DNA of 64,000 nucleotides from Phoma sp. XZ068 (GCA_004835665.1 ML240445.1:248001-312000); one strand, 5' to 3'. Positions 48,407 to 60,937 are shown, counted from the first letter of the stretch. Notes: generated from the letters alone by a model not told the origin. Program-made: numbers and translations.

Positions 48407-51400
48407 ACCCGCACGGCTTATGTACGACGATCTCTTAGCTGGCTGAACTAGCCGCCCCTCCCTAAACAAACGCCCTTGTGGCACCACCCCTCTGGCTCTC
48501 TCGAGCCAAACATTTGCATTGCAGCCTTTCCTTTGGCGCGGGCGTTTGCGTGAAAAGGGTCGAACTCACGTTCTCACTGTCCTTGATCACACGTTTCAGT
48601 CTATATGTTTACCCACCCTACGACCCTTCTTCTTGTGTACGGCCGGTTATTTTCTTCATTTTAGTAGCGCTGGAAGCGCAGCGGAGGAAGCAAGCAAGGA
48701 ACGAGGAAGCGAAGAAGCCTCTAGAAGGCACGCTCGAAGCGCAGCGAAAGAGACGCGAAGGGAAGTGAAGTGAAGTTGTTGGGAGAAGAGCTTCTTATGT
48801 ATCCTATCTTAGCGACCCTTTTTCAGTATCGTATAATACCATATTTCCTCGTCTTAAAACACATGCCTTGTGTTTCCAAGCTGTGAAGTCGTTCATGGGA
48901 TACACCGCGTCAGTTTCCTCATTGGGCGCTTCAATACGACACCCCCACAGCACGCCACAATCTCTGCGCGCAGTATTTCCCAGATCTGGTGGCGTGGGGT
49001 TGGCTGGCTCGGAGAATATCAACGACCCGTCGTCGGCGTCGGAAAGCGGGGATGATCGATGTTTCAAGGCCTAGGATGTTGACTGCAGAGTGATGATATA
49101 GGCGGTAACTTCATCGATCATTGCATGAAGCTATAGCTACTGTGCATATAGGCCGGCATGGTGAGTATGAAACGCTATTATTGTGAGCCTGTGGTTGTGA
49201 GCCGATGGCGCTGCATTGAGGTAGGGGTGAGGTGTCGTCTTGCGTGCGCCTGCGTCTATGCAGTGTCGTTGGGCTGTGTCACACTGACAAATGTTTCGAC
49301 GTCGACTGGGTGTTCTGCTCGCCTTGTGTTTTCAAACTGCTTTGCTTCTATATTTGCGTTTTGATTGCTGGCTCGGTAGTTGCGGGTCGCCAAATAGAAG
49401 GATTGCGGAATAGAGTTTGAGTTTTGCGTTTGGCTTCATACAACAACATTACCTATCCGCCACTGATCAAGGACATTGAGTGCTGGCATCTTCGGACGAA
49501 GCGAACTGGGCACGGCATATGATACATGCCCATTTAGGTGGCATCAAATCGATCGTGAAGCGAGGAGGTAGGATCTCATGTAGCAACAGTCTTAATATTA
49601 TCCAAGGACGTCTGTTCGATGCTGCTGTGCAAGTTGACACACAATGTTACCTTTGGCCGACATTTTGCTTCCGTTACATCCACACTCAAGCAGAATAACG
49701 AATTACCCAGAACAACACACAGAATGGTGCGGTCCAGTTCGACCGGCTTCCATCGCCAGAACGCCTGAGCTGTAAGCAATCAGAAGCGGCAGAAGTTCGC
49801 ACGATCTCTATGGTATCGGTACTATGCGGATTCAGACGGTCGAATGGACGCGTAGCTGCAGATGTGGTACTAACGTTGGAGCATGATTCATCAAGTCTGG
49901 GCTGGTAATATCATGTCATTAGTCCTAGATTGGTAAGTTCCTAAAAATGGCTGGCGGAAGACTTCCGGATATCGGTCTAACTATTTGGTCAATGATGGGA
50001 GTTGTTTTTTAGGCTTTGTGGGTGGAGGCCTGAGATACGAATTACGCATGTTTGCCAGACTGTCAGTACTCGAATGGAAGAAGATTGGGTAGTGAGGAGT
50101 GAAAATTCTCCGCGAGCGGTCAAGTGTCGCCGCAGCGAATGCCGTGTTGGGTTTGAAATCACAACTTGCTCGGTGGGGTTGGCTGGTGGTGCAGAACTGG
50201 TCAACGGTAGTTCGAGTTGAACAGGAGGCTACTGCAACGTCAAATGTTGACTGACACGGAATGACCCAATGTAGGAAGCAAAGAACGTTTTGACTCGGCT
50301 TTCCTGCACAACATGCAAAGTCGTCACCTGTTACCGTTGGCTGTCCGAGTTCCCCGTGGCTGGCGTCGACAATAGGGTTTGAGGCAGGATGGCTACCCCA
50401 CTTCAAAGATTCAGACGCAGTCATCGAACAAGGCCTTTGATTGCAGAGTGGATCAATCTGGCATCACCGATACCGGTAATGTTTTGCTTGCCCTGTCTGA
50501 CGTTCAGTCCAAAGAGGACTTTGCTCACTATTTGATTGTGCGGGACAGGAACATTGACGCAGGAGCATCCCACGTTGCCGCCACGTTGTCGAGGGCGGGG
50601 CTGGGTGAGGGACCGTCCGTGGTCTCCGACAGGCTTTCAGACGTTTGTAGTGCGGGTGGAGCAGCGAACTTGGATGCAGTCGTCGTAGATGCAAACTAAA
50701 GCGGTAGCTACTGGATCAGCCGATATGTCAGATCATCACTTTCAGGTTTGGTACGGCAGCTAAATGTGCTGCGCTTGCCAGAACTGTTAACTTCTCCTTT
50801 CCCACTTGGAAGACTGTAGTGGACCATGCCAGCCGAGGCATACCTTACTTTGAGCTTGGGCATATTTCTCGGCAGTTACAGTAGGCTGATATTCGTTACG
50901 GGTACGACTGATGCGTCCGTGTTAATCTACGTCTTTCTGATGTTGCCAAGACTGTCGCTGACGTCTGTTCGACCACGCGACCGCGACGATGGCTTCACAA
51001 TGGATAGCTGGCGACGACGATGACTACATGGCTCTGTTTTGTGGATGTGAAGGCATCTTGACTATGGATAGCAAGCGGCGCCGTTGGGACGGTACACAGC
51101 TGCGCCCAATCATAGGTGGTGACGTGCAGATCGTTGAATGGCGACACATGTGATTTGCCCAAAGCGAGATGATAGACTGTGGATGATATGCCAAACTTCG
51201 ACTCAGGATCGAGCGAGCTAAGCGAAGAGCTGGAGAGCTGAATTGCTCGTACACTGTATTGCTCCTCAGCGCTCCAAAAGAAACTGCAGCCTTGCTTATT
51301 GCTTTGCGTGACCGTCGTATCCTAGCTCGGCAAGAAAAGGAGTGCTCGCCTCGCCTTGGAGACGGTCGCGGTGCTGAAACACGATCACCATCTGGTGGGC

Positions 51401-52263
51401 CTAGCGCATTTGTGGCCTAGCGCCTGGGACGGCGTGTGATCGCCGCAGTCGCAGGCACCGTGCTTAGATGAGAAGTCAAAGACGAAGGGCCGTACGGATT
51501 CGGAGGTTCAGCAGCCAGCAATGGCAGCGTGCGCCAGATGACGAGAGAGGCGTGCACGCTGCCAGCCAATATGCGCATTGCAGCTCGACTCCGCAGCTGT
51601 GCAGCAGCATCTGCGGCGAGCGGCCACGTCAGGTCACCACGGTCAACACCAAGTGAAGGTGAAGGTGAGGCGGCGTTGTCCAGGGAAACGCAACGAGACG
51701 CGTGTGAACGGCAGAGCGCGCGTTGCACAACGGCGCGGACTGCAGGACAGTCCTGGCGAGGCCGAGTGGAGACGTGAGCAGCGAAGAAGCGTGGGTGTGG
51801 CTTGTTCGAAGTTCCTTAAGCAAAAGCAAGCGCGTCAGGCCCTGCATGAGACAGGGGAGGTGCACCCGAAAGCGTCAGTGCAGATGGCTTCCCCTGGGAG
51901 ACTACATCCCGCCATGGCCAGGGGTGCAGTTGGCTCTCCTGCGCGGCGCTCGTTCGTCGAATAATCCCAAATCTAGCTGCCAGCCTCGACTGCTCATTTC
52001 TCCTCGGTGCAAGTCGTGCGCTGAAGCTCGTGCGTCACCCTGACAGCAGTTGCACGTTGCAGCACAATAGGGACCCATTGCGCGCACCGGGCACCTTCAC
52101 CTGGCCCATGCAAACGGACGCAGTCTCCGCCGACCATATTACCGCCGCTTGGCTCTGCTGCATCTAAACACCGCCCTCGCCACGCAATTGCCTCACCACC
52201 GCTGCGTTGCACAGCGACACCGCACTCTCTCTCGACGAACGGCGCCGCCGTGGCCGTACCACC
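48407..52263. other. Intergenic, no supported gene
   Basis: 3.9 kb. Many overlapping short frames occur, especially in the GC-rich last 1 kb before the kinesin gene, which probably holds its promoter and leader. No frame shows a domain, signal peptide or consistent codon use. No RNA gene was recognised. Confidence 0.45.
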
Positions 52264-55200
52264 ATGGACTCTCCACCCACATCGCCGCCCGCGCGCGGTA
52301 AACGGCCGATGAGCGCCATGATCCGCCCAAACCGAAGCTCGAGCCGGTTGAGCATGAGCAGCAAGATGGGCGGGAGCCGTGCCTCCGACGACGACAGCAA
52401 GACGGCCGTCAAAGTGGGTATGTGGGCAGCTCTTACCCTGAATTTCCCCGCAAAAACAGATCCCTAACAGCAATCATTGCAGCTGTCCGCGTGCGTCCCC
52501 CGCTCAAGCAGGACGACCCGGGCTACGACCTCGTGCCCCAGCGCTTCCGCTCGCCGCGCTGCCATGTCACCTCACCGTCCAGTCTCGCTGTCGATCCCGC
52601 CTCGGGCGGCCGCAAGGTCTTCGTCTTCGACCGCGTCTTTGGCGAGGACGTCGACCAGGAGGGCGTCTTCGAGTATGTCTCGGACAGTGTCACATCCTTC
52701 GTCGAGGGATACAACGTATCAATCCTGGCGTACGGTCAGTCAGGCGCAGGCAAGTCTTATACCATGGGCACCACAGGGCCTGAAGACCAGGGAAATGCCC
52801 AAGTCATGGGCATCATCCCCCGCGCCGCCGCCCTCCTCTATGAAAAGCTCGAGGGACCCAGCCTTCGCGCGCCAGGATCTGGTCTACGCCCTCCAAGCTC
52901 TCGCGTCTCAAGCATGGGTACTCAGAGCTTCGCCAGCAAGCCGTCTACCAAGAAGAATTGGCAGCTCACAGCGACCTATGTCGAGGTAAGCTCTTGTCCG
53001 CCCCAGCGAGATTGGACATGCTGACACGTGCAGATATACAACGAACAGCTGCGTGATCTTTTGCTCCCCGATACAGTATCACCCGCCCAGCGCCCTGACG
53101 TCGCCATCCGCGAAGAGCCTGGAGGTCGAATCATACTCGCTGGCCTTACACAGGTCGTGATCAACTCGGTCGAGGATCTGTTGAATGCCCTGAATTTCGG
53201 TTCTTCCATTCGCCAAACAGATGCAACTGCGCAAAACGCCAAGTCCTCGCGTTCGCATGCCGTCTTCAGTTTGAACCTTGTTCAAAAGAAGACCTCGTCT
53301 GCACCTACCTCGACACGCGAGAAGCGCCGATCGGTGCCACTTGAGGCCATGTCAGGTTCAGGCGAGAACCTGGTCACCATCGACAGCAAGCTGCACTTTG
53401 TGGATCTGGCTGGAAGTGAAAGGCTGAAGAACACACAAGCTTCCGGTGAAAGGGCAAGGGAAGGAATTTCAATCAATGCTGGATTGGCAAGCTTGGGCAA
53501 GGTCATTTCTCAGCTCTCCTCGCGTCACCACAGCGCCCACATTTCCTACCGAGACTCACGCCTGACGCGACTCCTTCAAGACTCGTTAGGTGGAAACGCC
53601 ATCACGTACATGATTGCGTGCATCAACCCAGCAGAGTTTCATCTTAGTGAATCGCTCAACACGGTTCAGTACGCACAGCGTGCCCGGGCCATTCAGATCA
53701 AGCCACAGATCCAACAGATCCACGATGAGAGCGACAAGCAAGCAACGATTGTGCGACTCAGGAATGAGGTCCAGTTCTTGCGAGATCAAATGAGGATCGC
53801 CCAAAACACTGACCGGATGAATGCCGATCCGAACGAACGCGCAAACCAGCAGTATGAACGCGAGATGGAGCTCCAAAACCAGTTGCTTGATTTCCAAGAA
53901 AATTACACCGCTCTCAGCCTCCGTCACTCGAAACTTATTGCTGAAATATCAAGAGTACGCGACAACGACGCTGCGGATACGCCCATTCTCAGAGGTACTG
54001 TAGGCGACTCTGCGCTGGAACGCCTGAAGAGATCCAATTCGTTCGCAGACGCCGTCGAAGATGTGGTGATGGAATATGAGAAAACGATCCAGGCCCTAGA
54101 ATCTTCTCTTTCAAACACTCGAACGTCCATGTCTGGGCAAGAAAGCGAACTTCTCGAGAGGGAGGCGCGCATTTCTCTGCTCGAAAGCCAGAACCACCAG
54201 CTGCAGGCCCGCATCCAGAAAGCTGTCGAGCGCGACGCCAGCAACGAAGAATATGTGAAATCCCTGGAACGCCAGATCGACAACTCCGTTTCCGGTGTCG
54301 AGAGAACCGACACTACCATCGCCGACTTACGTGAGAAGTTGCAGAAGGCCAGAGAGAATGAGTCCAGCTGTGAAGAGTACATTTCTACACTGGAAGAGCG
54401 CCTTGCTGAAAATGAGCAAGAGGTCGACGTCATGACACGCGAGATTGAGCGTCTCAAGCATGTCGTCGAGAGGCAGCGCAGCATTGGAAAATTGGACAAC
54501 CTTCTCTACGAGCTCGACACTGTACGCCAGGTTGAAGCCAAGCCCGAGGATACCTTGACGAATGGTCACAGCAGGCGCCCCAGCGACCCTTTCGTCGAGA
54601 AGCGAGCCAATGTTGGTGGTCCAACTTCACTGGAAGGGACTCGTCAGTTCAGTAGCACTGTGGAAGCTATCGCAGAAGAGGAAGACGCTGAACGTCCTAC
54701 TACTGCAGGAGCAGCAAGCGGCAAAGGCGAGCCAAAGGACGACAGCCGCTCAATCAAGAGCATCTCAGTCGGAGGTCTAACCGCAGAACATGGCATGGAG
54801 GAACCATCAAGTCCTGCACAGTCAAGATTTGTCCATGATAAACTCGATTCCGTTACGCAAGAGCTCTTCGACCTTCGAGTCGAACATGAGGGAACCTTGC
54901 AGGATTATGAGAAGCTTGCAAGCAAGTATCAGGAAGCTCTGCGTACCTTGGCTTCACTCCAAGATACTGTAGACGAGGCACGCCATGGATCAGCTCGTTC
55001 GTCGGCTTTTTTAGGCAGCGCCGAAGCCAACGGCTTAGACAAGGAGCTTGGAAAACCTATGTTATCGCGTGCATTGTCATCGGAATTGTACTCAGCAGAG
55101 TCTGGCAACATTACTGCACCTGAGGATGCCACCGAGGATGCCACTGAGGACGCCATTGAGGCTGGCGATGAACAGGCCAAAGCTCGCCGGTCGTCGACTA

Positions 55201-57605
55201 CTTCCGCTGAGAGTGAATTCACCATACCAAAAGCAACTCTTGTCGAGGAATTACAAGCTCTGAAGACGTTGCACGCCGAGAAAGAGCAGCGTGTCGCTGA
55301 GCTCAAACGAGATTACTCTGATCTGCAAGAGCAACATCAAGACGCGTTGGATTATGTCGAAGAGCTCAAGTCTGAGGTAACCAGGGCCCAGCTGACCGTG
55401 CGCCCAAATTCGCCGTCGGTCCACATGATTCGTCGTAAGTCTAGCCAGGCTTTGCTCTCGAACGATCGCCCTACCCGGGCTGTCAATTCACTTCGCAGCC
55501 TGGCACTGGACAAGCTTGATGAAGAGCCTGCACTGGCCTTCGAAAACAACCTGAGTACGATCATGGCAGAGCTCAACACCAGGTCTGAAAGGGTTCAAGA
55601 GCTGGAGTCTGAGGTCGCGTCCGTACGCAAGGAAATTGAGGGCAAGATGACTTTGATCAGTGGCTTGACAAAGGAGAGATCCAGTCTGAAGGCATCTACG
55701 CCTCTGGATATTTCTATCGTTGCTACCATGCAAGATCAGATCAGGCAAAACGAGGAACAGATGCGAGAGCTAAAGAATTCGCATGCTCAGCGGGAGCTTG
55801 AATTACGAGAGCAGGTGGCTCTCCTCACAGCTTCAGCAAGATCACCTGAGGCCTCGGATGAAGCACTAGCTACTCGCCAGCTGTCTGACACCGCTGAAGG
55901 TGACGCCAATTCTACTGACGATGCGACACGTCATCGACAACTAATCAGCCTTGAGAACGAGGCCGCTCAATGGCAATCGAAGCACCTCGAGGCCATTGAA
56001 GCCACTAAGGAGTCAGAGAAGCAACACATGAGCACGGTTCGAGAGCTGGAATCAGCCATGGAGCAACTCCAAGCCAACCATACCGCCCGTCTGACCGAGC
56101 TTGAGGACACCAAAGGTGCTGAGACGTCAGCAGCGCTCGAACAAGAGCGGATTAAGCACGCAGAGCTCGTTACTGCTTTGCAAGCTCAGGTTGATGAGCA
56201 CAAGGCCACCGCAGGCAGTAATGCTGCCCGTCTTGCTGAGCTTGAACAATCCCACGCGAATATCATCAAGCAGGTGGAGGAAGATTCAGAGGCTAGGGCG
56301 CTAACTGAGAAGGAGCTTGATACACACAAGTCGCTCGTGGCCAATCTCGAACATCAGATTGAGGAGCACAAAGCCGCCATTGACTATCATCAGCATGGCA
56401 TAGACTCCTTGCAGAAGTCTCACGCAGCTGAGTTAGAAAAGTTGTCCTCCGAACTTACGACACACAAGGAGTCCAACGCTGTGCTCCAGACCGATATTTC
56501 TAAAGCCAAGGATGAGCTGGAGACTCTGTTGCGCGGCGTCTCTACTGCTCTGAACCAAGAGATCGATGTCAGCCAAGTGCAGTCGCAAGTCGAAACTCTG
56601 GTAGAGGCTCGCAAGTCACTGACAACACGCATGGACCAAGCACTGGACGATCTTCAGGCGGCCAGGCTCGAATTGTCCGATGCGACCAAGACAATTGACA
56701 CCCTGAAGGGCAACATGAAAGAGTTTGAGGTCCTCAATGCCGAAACCATCAAAGAGCTTGAACGCGTCTCTGAGAAGGAGCAAAAGAGCTCCCGCCTGGT
56801 TCAGGAGCTGGAGGATCAGCTCAACCAAAACTGGGATCAACACGAGGCCACCAACAATCGACTGTCTGCTCTTCAGACGGAGCGCAGTCGTGAGCTCCAG
56901 GACATTATTGTACACCGTGAACAGCTTGAGAAGGATGTTGAAGACTCCCGTGCTAAGATCGCCCTTCTTGAGGTATGTACTGACTCTTTATTGGCGAACA
57001 GGGTTAACAACTTGCAGTCACAACTTGCGGATGTCAAGCGATACTCTGGCAGAGTTTCTGTGGATCCTCGCGAGGATCTTCAAAGATCCAACTCTAACAA
57101 CTCCAATGCTCGCAAGAGCTTGAACATGTCTCTGCCCTCTCCACCTCCAGCTATTCCGCTGCCACCTCTGCCACCAAACAGTCCTCCTCCGACCCAAGTC
57201 AATGCTCCTTCGCCGCCTGCTTCGCGCCACCAAAGCAAGGACATTGCTCACGCTCAGTTGGTTGAAGACCAGGAAGCTCGTATTCGTACCATTGAAAAGC
57301 ACTTGTTTGCTGAGAAGCAGCTGACGGCTACTCTTGAAGATGCCCTCACGGATCTGGAATCGTCCAGCCAAAGGACCAAGACCGACCTGGATCAGTACAG
57401 GAAGAAGTGCGCAGGCCTTGAGGAGGAGCTCAACGCCATGCGCAAGGAGCGCCATGCTGCACGCCACTCGCTTCAGGCTGTCGAGGAAGAGCGCAACGCC
57501 CGCTTACGCGTGGAAGCAGAACGCGCACACCTTGAGGCCCGCATGGCTGCTCTCAATGATGCCAACAGGAAGAGCAAGAAGAAGGGCACCTTGAACTGCT
57601 TCTAA
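52264..57605 (+). CDS. Kinesin-4-like motor protein with long coiled-coil tail
   Basis: Exons 52264-52417, 52483-52985, 53034-56972 and 57018-57605, about 1727 residues; 1742 if the 45-nt segment 56973-57017 is kept. The motor spans about residues 50-420: VKVAVRVRPPL, FVFDRVFGE, P-loop AYGQSGAGKSYTMG (about residue 136), YVEIYNEQLRDLL, switch I NAKSSRSH (about 288), switch II HFVDLAGSERLK (about 343), SYRDSRLTRLLQDSLGGN and SLNTVQYAQRARAI. The P-loop has Ser where Thr is usual (GQTGAGKT), a conservative change. GERAREGISINAGL near switch II resembles kinesin-4 (KIF4/KIF21) motors. The ~1200-residue tail is mostly coiled coil, broken by acidic Ser-rich stretches and a proline-rich segment (PPAIPLPPLPPNSPPP). 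Kinesin-4 motors are plus-end-directed and regulate microtubule growth or transport; subfamily is by recognition, not tree. Confidence 0.9.
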
Positions 57606-58533
57606 GGTCTCCACGATCACGGCACCGTTCATACCATACTTTTTTTCGCTTTGCGGCGCATTTGGGATATGGCGTTTCATACCCCGATACACTTTGTTAT
57701 TTCAACACCAGGTCGACTCAGTTCGAGCCGGGTGTTGTGTTCTCGACGATTGTGCACCGATTGGATCCTTCACTCGGTGCCGCTTTTCTTCTTTGAACAT
57801 ATGACAGGTATGTTACTACTATAAAGCATGCTTGCCACATGCTCCCCTCTATAATTCTTCACTTTTGTTTAAATTGTTTTACGCGCGCGTGCATACCCCT
57901 TCATACCCACATACTCCTTTACTTCCTAATGTATATACAACGTTCGGTGGGAGGAGATGGTCTGGTAACGACATAACTCGCGGAGGGAGTGGGGTTCACC
58001 AGATGCTTCATGCTCGAAGGCATTGATGAGATATATGATGGCACGGCTATGTCCTTTGAGGGAGGTTGGAGGATGAAGGCATTTGAAGAATTCAACTCTT
58101 TTAAACACCCGTGTCACTTCGCCTTCACTGTGCATATTGGATTGTGAAGCTAGGTGCGCTGCTGCAAGCTATAGGCGATCTGTGAAGCTATTCAAACGTT
58201 TGTCGTAATTGTAACCTATCTTCACTAGCTAGTGTCCAAGTGAGGAGATGCCCGTTGTGGCGTGCGTTTGTCCGGCAAACATGGAGCGATCGGGCGAGAG
58301 GCTGCAAGGTACGGGCTGTCGCGAAGCCGCGATCAATGGCGGGTCGGCGCGGGCACGTCATCTGCACTAGAGGTCGAGAATTTAGGTACGCATGCAATCA
58401 CCGGCCAAAGAATAGGCATTTGTTGAATGACAGTTGACTAAAAGCATACAATTTCCCTTCCACTGGCCTTCTATTCACTTCACGCTCATCCCTCTTCCAT
58501 TGAAATCCTAAATCTCCCAATAATCACAGCAAA
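57606..58533. other. Intergenic: kinesin 3' flank and APS kinase promoter
   Basis: Just over 0.9 kb between tandem plus-strand genes. T-rich 3' flank near 57640 and an AT-rich stretch at 57830-57940. No gene or RNA seen. Confidence 0.45.
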
Positions 58534-59327
58534 ATGGCAACGTGAGTGCCCCGCGCCAACCCCACCATCCTACCATCTGCGGCCCCAAACGGGGATCACG
58601 AAGTGAACAAGTGTAATTGACAGCTGAGCAGCAACATCACCTGGCACGCATCCCTCTCCCGCGAGGAGCGCAACACATTCCGCAAGCAGCCTGGCTTTAC
58701 TATCTGGTTTACCGGTCTGTCGGCCTCTGGAAAGTCCACGATTGCAACAGCGCTCGAGCAGCACTTGCTGCACTTGGGCTTTGCCGCCTACCGTCTTGAT
58801 GGCGACAATGTGCGCTTTGGACTGAACAAAGACCTTGGCTTCAGCGAGAAGGACAGGAACGAGAACATCAGGCGCATTGCTGAGGTATGTCTACACCTGT
58901 TGCTGCAGTCCCCAGGACCGAGTACACGCACAAGATAGACCACAGCTACTAACACATCCACCAGGTCGCAAAGCTCTTCGCAGACTCCTCCACAATCGCC
59001 ATTACCTCGTTCATCTCGCCCTTCGCCGCCGACCGCCAAACAGCCCGCAACCTGCACGCCGAAGTCAAGGGTAACGATGCACCCCTCGAGTTCATCGAAG
59101 TCTTCGTCGACCTACCTCTCGAGGTCGCCGAGGCCCGCGACCCCAAGGGTCTCTACAAGCTTGCCCGCGCCGGCAAGATCCCAGAGTTCACCGGCATCAG
59201 CAGCCCATACGAGGCGCCCGAGAACCCGGAGATCTACATCAGGAGCGATCAGAAGAGCGTCGAGGAGGCGGTTGCCGAGATCACACAGTATTTGGAGAAG
59301 AAGGGGTTGTTGAAGCTTGCGCAGTAG
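58534..59327 (+). CDS. MET14: Adenylyl-sulfate kinase (APS kinase), sulfate assimilation
   Basis: Three exons: 58534-58541 (8 nt: Met, Ala and two bases of Thr), 58632-58884 and 58965-59327; introns of 90 nt (GTGAGT...GCAG) and 80 nt (GTATGT...CCAG, with a perfect TACTAAC branch site). 207 residues, the usual family length. It reads [18 protein letters not shown]-loop GLSASGKST (31-39), [19 protein letters not shown], the APS-binding ISPFAADR segment, and [19 protein letters not shown]. It phosphorylates adenylyl sulfate to PAPS in the cytosol, the second step of sulfate activation before PAPS reduction. The tiny first exon is set by the conserved N-terminus: the first possible acceptor (CAG at 58623) would give a stop at once, the second (58631) restores the family sequence. 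Confidence 0.93.
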
Positions 59328-59879
59328 AGGGTGGACTTTCTGTCTGTTAGCCTGGCAGGTCTGTAGTATGCGGTCTGCTGGATGGCGGTGTTGCTGTGTT
59401 TGGTTTAGATGAATGACGAATTATAAGTGCCAGGCGAACAGAGCCTTTGGTACAATGAAGATCAAGACTATCTGCTATCCCAACACTTTTACTTGCTTTA
59501 GAAGTAGTTGCACGTTTCCGCGAATGAGCTCCTACCAGTGTCTTGTAGACTTGAACGCTTCTACATTCTGCGCTTCTGCGTGTGATGTATCACAGAAGCA
59601 TTATATTCTGCTGCGAATCCCACTACAAACTCTTGCAACGAAGCTTCAGAAACCAGTTTTACAAATGACAACGAATGTTCAAACGCGGGAGGCCGAGATC
59701 TGGGTGACCATTCTTTGCTGCTGGAATGGCGTTACGTAAGCGTCACGGCGAAACCTCCGGCCCGCTTCTTGCTCAAGCCTAAATTTTCGGCGGCTCCAAC
59801 GAACTCTCACCACAACCACCAACACGAACATATCGCGCTTTGCATGCGCGCGTTCGCCGGTGTTGATCTTTACTGACGC
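59328..59879. other. APS kinase 3' flank and presumed promoter of the snoRNA host locus
   Basis: A 108-codon plus frame (59413-59739) has no recognisable character. The last ~130 nt before 59880, with ACGTAAGCGTCACGG near 59735-59750, may be promoter of the downstream host transcript. No other feature is visible. Confidence 0.4.
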
Positions 59880-60177
59880 AGCGCTGAGCTTTCAATTGTA
59901 GTATATGGTAAGCCTCTCCCTCCAGTTGCGCCCGCGCATAAGATTATCAATACACGAACAATCCAATTCCTATCAGTTCATGAAGGACTACCTAAACTCT
60001 AGAATTACAATGATGCACATAGCTCAGCATTGCTTTCGCTCACGCTCTTGCGCTTGATCAGTCAGCTAACTGTGCACCAGCTTCTCTTCACATCTTCCTA
60101 GGCTTTTTACGGCCTCGCTTGAACATCATTTCTCAAAAGGTACGGCTACTCCACATCCACAACCACCACCCCTCCCC

Positions 60178-60278
60178 AGCATAGTGATGATACTGTGACA
60201 CGGAAAGGCATTCCTCGACCTGAATATACAATGTCGATCTTATCACGCAATTAAGTTTCAGCCTTGTCTGATTATGCT
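60178..60278 (+). ncRNA. snR41: Box C/D snoRNA, snR41 orthologue (18S rRNA 2'-O-methylation guide)
   Basis: About 101 nt in the intron 60140-60337. Terminal stem AGCATA (60178-60183) pairs perfectly with TATGCT (60273-60278). Box C GTGATGA is at 60184-60190, box D' CTGA at 60220-60223 and box D CTGA at 60268-60271. The 16 nt TTAAGTTTCAGCCTTG, ending 1 nt before box D, are fully complementary to 18S CAAGGCUGAAACUUAA; the box D+5 rule selects the first G of AAGGCUG. The sequence before D' (TTCCTCG) is complementary to 18S CGAGGAA, and the +5 rule selects the A of CGAGG. These agree with the two known targets of yeast snR41 (Gm1126 and Am541) as I remember them. The rRNA sequences are from memory; the boxes and stem are seen directly. 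Confidence 0.85.
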
Positions 60279-60613
60279 CAACACCATCAACTGTTTAACA
60301 TTTGATTCGAGACTCGAAGCTGACATGTTCTCTTCAGGTACATACACCCTCGGACTCATAGTCCCTCGCTCAAATTCACGTTCCCTTCCTGATGAGACCC
60401 CTCGATGCGCCGGGCGGACAGATCGTACTCTTTGACCGGCATCCATCAAAAGCAGGCGTACAAACCTGTGGGTGTCGGAAGGGGAAGTACTTGTTGATAT
60501 AGCATCACTGATTGCACATACCCCCGTGCCTACATTGCGAGACGCTTTTTGCGAAGCTCCTGCTGACAGCTATCTCGCAGGTACGGCATACTCTTGTCTT
60601 TTTTCACGGTCCA

Positions 60614-60712
60614 TCATTTCTATGATGATTATTTGATATTCACACTGTGTGACGCGGCGGCTTCGTAACGGTTGTTGTCGCCCTGATCACTTAAACAAAT
60701 CTGATTTAATGA
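60614..60712 (+). ncRNA. Candidate box C/D snoRNA, possible 25S rRNA guide
   Basis: Box C ATGATGA at 60622-60628 and box D CTGA at 60701-60704, 79 nt apart start to start. TCATT (60614-60618) can pair with AATGA (60708-60712), separated from the boxes by three unpaired U/C positions on each side, so the stem is weaker than in snR41. TATTCACACTG (60637-60647) is complementary over 11 nt to a 25S segment CAGUGUGAAUA (from memory) and is followed by GTGA, a possible D'. The region before box D has no rRNA match that I recognise. Confidence 0.45.
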
Positions 60713-60937
60713 GGTATGTTGTATTCACTGGTCACTCAACGAGCACCAATAGCTAACATGGCTCAGACTGAAACATTTGATGGACTTCTATCTCTCATTC
60801 AATTGAATGACAGTTATCTCGTTTGAGCATACGCTGACGACATGACTCTCCAGTGAACTCCTCGATCCATCTGCTTGTAGTAATATTGAGTTATCCGTAA
60901 GTCTACCCACCTCACTTCCCCCTTCGCCCCCATCTAC

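Noticed and set aside
57594..57605. C-terminal ...LNCF of the kinesin as a lipid-modification (CaaX) signal
   Set aside because: The cysteine is second from the end, not fourth, so it does not fit CaaX.
60389..60511. CTGATGA (60389) and CTGA (60508) as a further box C/D snoRNA
   Set aside because: Spacing is long, box C lacks the purine, no terminal stem and no rRNA complement was recognised; an H/ACA reading of 60460-60540 was equally weak.
60795..60810. 16-nt perfect palindrome TCATTCAATTGAATGA
   Set aside because: Too short and AT-rich to support a specific site; noted only because it lies in the snoRNA host locus.
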